This document shows, piece after piece, positions 61,633 to 64,000 of a DNA stretch of 64,000 nt. The notes beneath the pieces were generated by a model. It did no database searches. It saw nothing but the letters and a program-made list of their open reading frames with translations, and had not been told where the DNA came from. This DNA is from Loripinus fragilis (lineage: Eukaryota; Mollusca; Bivalvia; Lucinida; Lucinidae), in NCBI GenBank assembly GCA_964019695.1, contig OZ026525.1, positions 64,140,253-64,204,252 on the forward strand. Direction: 5' to 3'. Position numbers and translations under genes: made by a program. The number at the start of each line of letters is the position of its first letter. The stretch's first letter is position 1.

Positions 61633-63093
61633 CAGTCAAACCTGTCTTAAGCAAGCGGTCAAGGGATAATCCAAAATTGCTTGCTTAAGACAGGTGGCTG
61701 CTTAATAGAGGTTCAGCTAAGATGGCCATATGATTGAGGACTCAAAAGAATATTGGCTTTGAGTTGAGGATACCCATATAATAATGAGTTGAAAAGTATA
61801 AAGAATAAGGTCTACGCTGCTGCAGTTATTGCATTTCTTAATTCATAAAATATATAAATGAAGAAAAAGAAACACAACAAAATATGAAATAAACAAAATC
61901 ATGTCCATTCAGTCTTAAGATTTCCATATATGTCAAAAGAGTAGAGATAACACTGCTAATCATATTTTTTTCTAGAAGCTAAAGCTTGATTTTTGATAAG
62001 CAAATGCATGTTTAATGGCCATCGTACTATTGAACATGGAGAGACTATTGTTAGAATGGTAAATTTATTCAAGTGAAAAAGAATCTGATATTGGTTCAAA
62101 TTTTGTTACTCAAAAATAACTTCTTCTTTTTTCTCAAAAGCTATTGCTTGTTACTTTTAGCAAAGATTGCATCCATGTGTAGCAAGTATATTTTTTGTTT
62201 GATTTGATTCTTTGCGTCCCATCAACAATCTTTCAGTTATAAAGGGACGGGTCTTCCTGGGTTAAACCAGTACTAAGCTAGGATTAATGTTCTTGCTCAA
62301 GGACACAACGCAGTGACGCCAGTGAGGCTCGAACCCGAGGCCCTTCGGTCTCGAGTCAAGCACTCTACCACTGAGCCACTGCGCTCCCAAGCAAGTATAT
62401 GCCTCCAGCAAAGAGTATTACTTTGCATTTAGATTTTCACACATTTACCGTTAAAAATCTGTCACGGTATGGATGAATGAACTTTGAAAGCGGCAAAATG
62501 CTTTGATGTCGACAATTTTATCAGCTGACTTGCTCTAAGACTGGTTACCCGCTTGCAATAATGGTTACCGGCTTACAAAAAACCAACAAGTGGTGTTCGT
62601 TTAGCTTATTCGATTTTCGATTACTGTTGACGCTGTTTTTAATCCATGTGTGCTAGATTCCTGAACCATGTCGTAGTGTTTTATTAGCGTAAACACTTGA
62701 ACTTAGTTGATTTCAGCCCCGTTGTGGTTCGACTGCACCACAAGCTTCCAAATAGTTAGGCCCAATAACCTCGACATAGGGTAGCGGCCGTTGAAGAATT
62801 TATTCTGGGAGACACCACTGCTGGGGAGTTTAATTGCACCAAGCATATGACAGGTGCAAAAAAGTTAATCGATGAAATTTAATCGAAACAGGCCGCATCA
62901 ACGCAAAGAAATTGGCCGTTTGAGGACACAGTTTCAGTGTTTTGGGGCGAATTTTGCCCACCGCTGGCCGCGTTGGACAGGTGCACACTTAATAAAGGTG
63001 CATTTGCATTCAAAAACGTTCGGGGGGCTCTAAAATGGCCGCTTAAGGGAGGGTCACACTTAATAGAGGTGGCCGCAACAGCAGGTTTGACTG
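61633..63093. mobile_element. Tc1/mariner-like family K element, 1.46 kb
   Basis: CAGTCAAACCTGTCTTAAGC and GCAGGTTTGACTG are inverted ends flanked by TA (61631-61632 and 63094-63095). Subterminal blocks GGTGGCTGCTTAATAGAGG and ACTTAATAGAGGTGGCCGC are also inverted. No transposase ORF was seen. It carries a type 1 SINE at 62190-62387. The short K copy at 29660-29870 shares its ends. Confidence 0.8.
62190..62387 (-). mobile_element. tRNA-derived SINE type 1, copy 7 (best preserved)
   Basis: On the minus strand: GGAGCGCAGTGGCTCAGTGG-TAGAG (A box), GGGTTCGAGCCTCACTGG (consensus-like B box), TGCGTTGTGTCCTTGAGCAA, CCCAGGAAGACCCGTCCC and a CAAATCAAACAAA tail. It is nested in the family K element. 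Confidence 0.9.
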
Positions 63094-63182
63094 TATACAG
63101 TAACTAGTATTGTTTTCAGAGGAAACATATTCCACCTACCCTCACAAACACTCAAATTTGACAGTTTTCTCTCCACTTTAAC
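63094..63182. repeat. 90-bp direct repeat, right copy
   Basis: Matches 61539-61630 from TATACAGTAACTAGTATTGT to TTTTCTCTCCACTTTA. Confidence 0.85.
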
Positions 63183-63303
63183 CTTGAAGTTTAGGGCCAG
63201 GTCACCAATTCCTGATCAAGTCTTCATCAACCCCAATGTTATGTCCATGCAAATCTAGTTCCTTTTTGCAAACTTGTTCATGAGATATCTTACAAACAAG
63301 AAA

Positions 63304-63411
63304 CAGGGTTCATACAGGCAAGTGTGAGTAAAATTCAAGGACTTTTTAAGGACTTCTAAAAATACTTTCCTACAGTTTTCAAGGACTAAACAGTTATGAA
63401 AAATAGATCTA
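63304..63411 (+). mobile_element. Solo left end of the hAT-like element, second
   Basis: CAGGGTTCATACAGGCAAGT, AAATTCAAGGACTTTTTAAG and TTTTCAAGGACTAAACAG. It resembles 61221-61325 and the left end at 48822. Confidence 0.75.
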
Positions 63412-63929
63412 AGTGTTAAAATTCTACTTCAGAAGTGCTATACTGAGATAATGGAGAAATTACGAGGGTCAGTCAAAAATAACTGAGAGTTGATTCATAT
63501 CTCTTACCTAGGCTAACGTACACAAGTGAAATTTGGCACATGCATGCAATGAACTGTCCTGCGTCAGAATATACATTATACAAGACCATGCAAAATATAG
63601 ATTGCTGTTTCTTAGCAACCGTTCATGCGTTCACTCTGGAATATAGCGTTGCTATGGAAACACTATACAAAAATTAAGTTACATCAACTTGTGCATTTGT
63701 TGCCAATACAGTATGTGAATATATTTTGTGAAAAGCAACAGCTGAGATTGAGGCGTTGGAATTTCATTACATAAATAAGAGGAAAATTAATTAAATTTTC
63801 TGAAAATTTCACCCAAAAATATACCCCACCCACCAGTTACAGTTCATTTTAGAGTAATATTATCAACTAAGTATCATATCTTATGACAATTTCATTGTAT
63901 TTAGTAATTGGTTTTGACATTTGAATGCT
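63412..63929. other. Intronic, no feature seen
   Basis: Unique AT-rich sequence; no further RSKR-like exon (for example DFG or APE motif) could be read on the minus strand. Confidence 0.5.
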
Positions 63930-64000
63930 TTTGTTTGTTTTCTTGCTTTACGTCCCAAGTCTACAGCTATGGTCATGGCGGGACGGTCAGTTCACCTAAC
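63930..64000 (-). mobile_element. SINE type 2, cut by window end
   Basis: TTTGTTTGTTTTCTTGCTTT, CAAGTCTACAGCTATGGTCA and GACGGTCAGTTCACCTAAC match the tail side of 56889-57206 and run off the window. Confidence 0.85.

Noticed and set aside
63183..63300. Minus-strand reading with HEQVCKKELDLHGHNIGVDEDL as a possible RSKR exon
   Set aside because: There is a stop soon after, no splice acceptor or donor in place, and no kinase motif; more likely part of a dispersed repeat.

Overview
The window looks like animal nuclear DNA, most likely from a mollusc and probably a bivalve. It is AT-rich, its genes are broken into exons of 39-159 bp with GT-AG introns, and most of it is a mosaic of short inverted-repeat DNA transposons (MITEs), tRNA-derived SINEs, decayed LINE and other reverse-transcriptase elements and minisatellites. 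The bivalve call rests on the style of the repeats and is an inference.

Two protein-coding genes can be supported, both on the minus strand. (1) A short-chain dehydrogenase/reductase that best fits 17-beta-hydroxysteroid dehydrogenase 14 (HSD17B14) runs from a start codon at 36447 to a stop at 12094. Eight exons join in frame: 36351-36447, 29892-29930, 23762-23862, 22579-22645, 18064-18168, 15100-15167, 12835-12934 and 12094-12252. They carry the Rossmann TGxxxGIG, the NNAG, the active-site Ser and YxxxK, and the C-terminal ELxYGxKA signature. One exon of about 100 bp, expected between 22578 and 18169, was not found. (2) The last four coding exons of an AGC-family protein kinase, best matched to RSKR (SgK494, ribosomal S6 kinase-related), lie at 61081-61191, 60095-60196, 58769-58870 and 57940-57990. 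The rest of that gene should lie beyond base 64000.

Layout: 1-3070 is a diverged 1.1-kb tandem duplication with a MITE and a hairpin. 3071-12093 is intergenic, with a 446-bp palindrome and several MITEs. 12094-36447 is the HSD17B14-like gene, whose introns hold a 19-unit tandem array copying the exon 4 splice acceptor, a 32-bp minisatellite between inverted arms, a split LINE and a decayed reverse-transcriptase element with a second LINE nested in it. 36448-57939 is intergenic and rich in MITEs, SINEs and a 1.5-kb hAT-like element. 57940-61191 is the 3' part of the RSKR-like gene. 61192-64000 is its upstream intron, with a 1.46-kb TA-flanked element.

Repeat families are labelled A to S here for cross-reference only. 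B, C/E, F and G are flanked by TTAA (piggyBac-like). H and K are flanked by TA (Tc1/mariner-like). The hAT-like elements start CAGGG and have 5-bp direct repeats. No RNA gene, CRISPR array or prokaryotic feature was seen. The two genes show no shared pathway beyond lying on the same strand.
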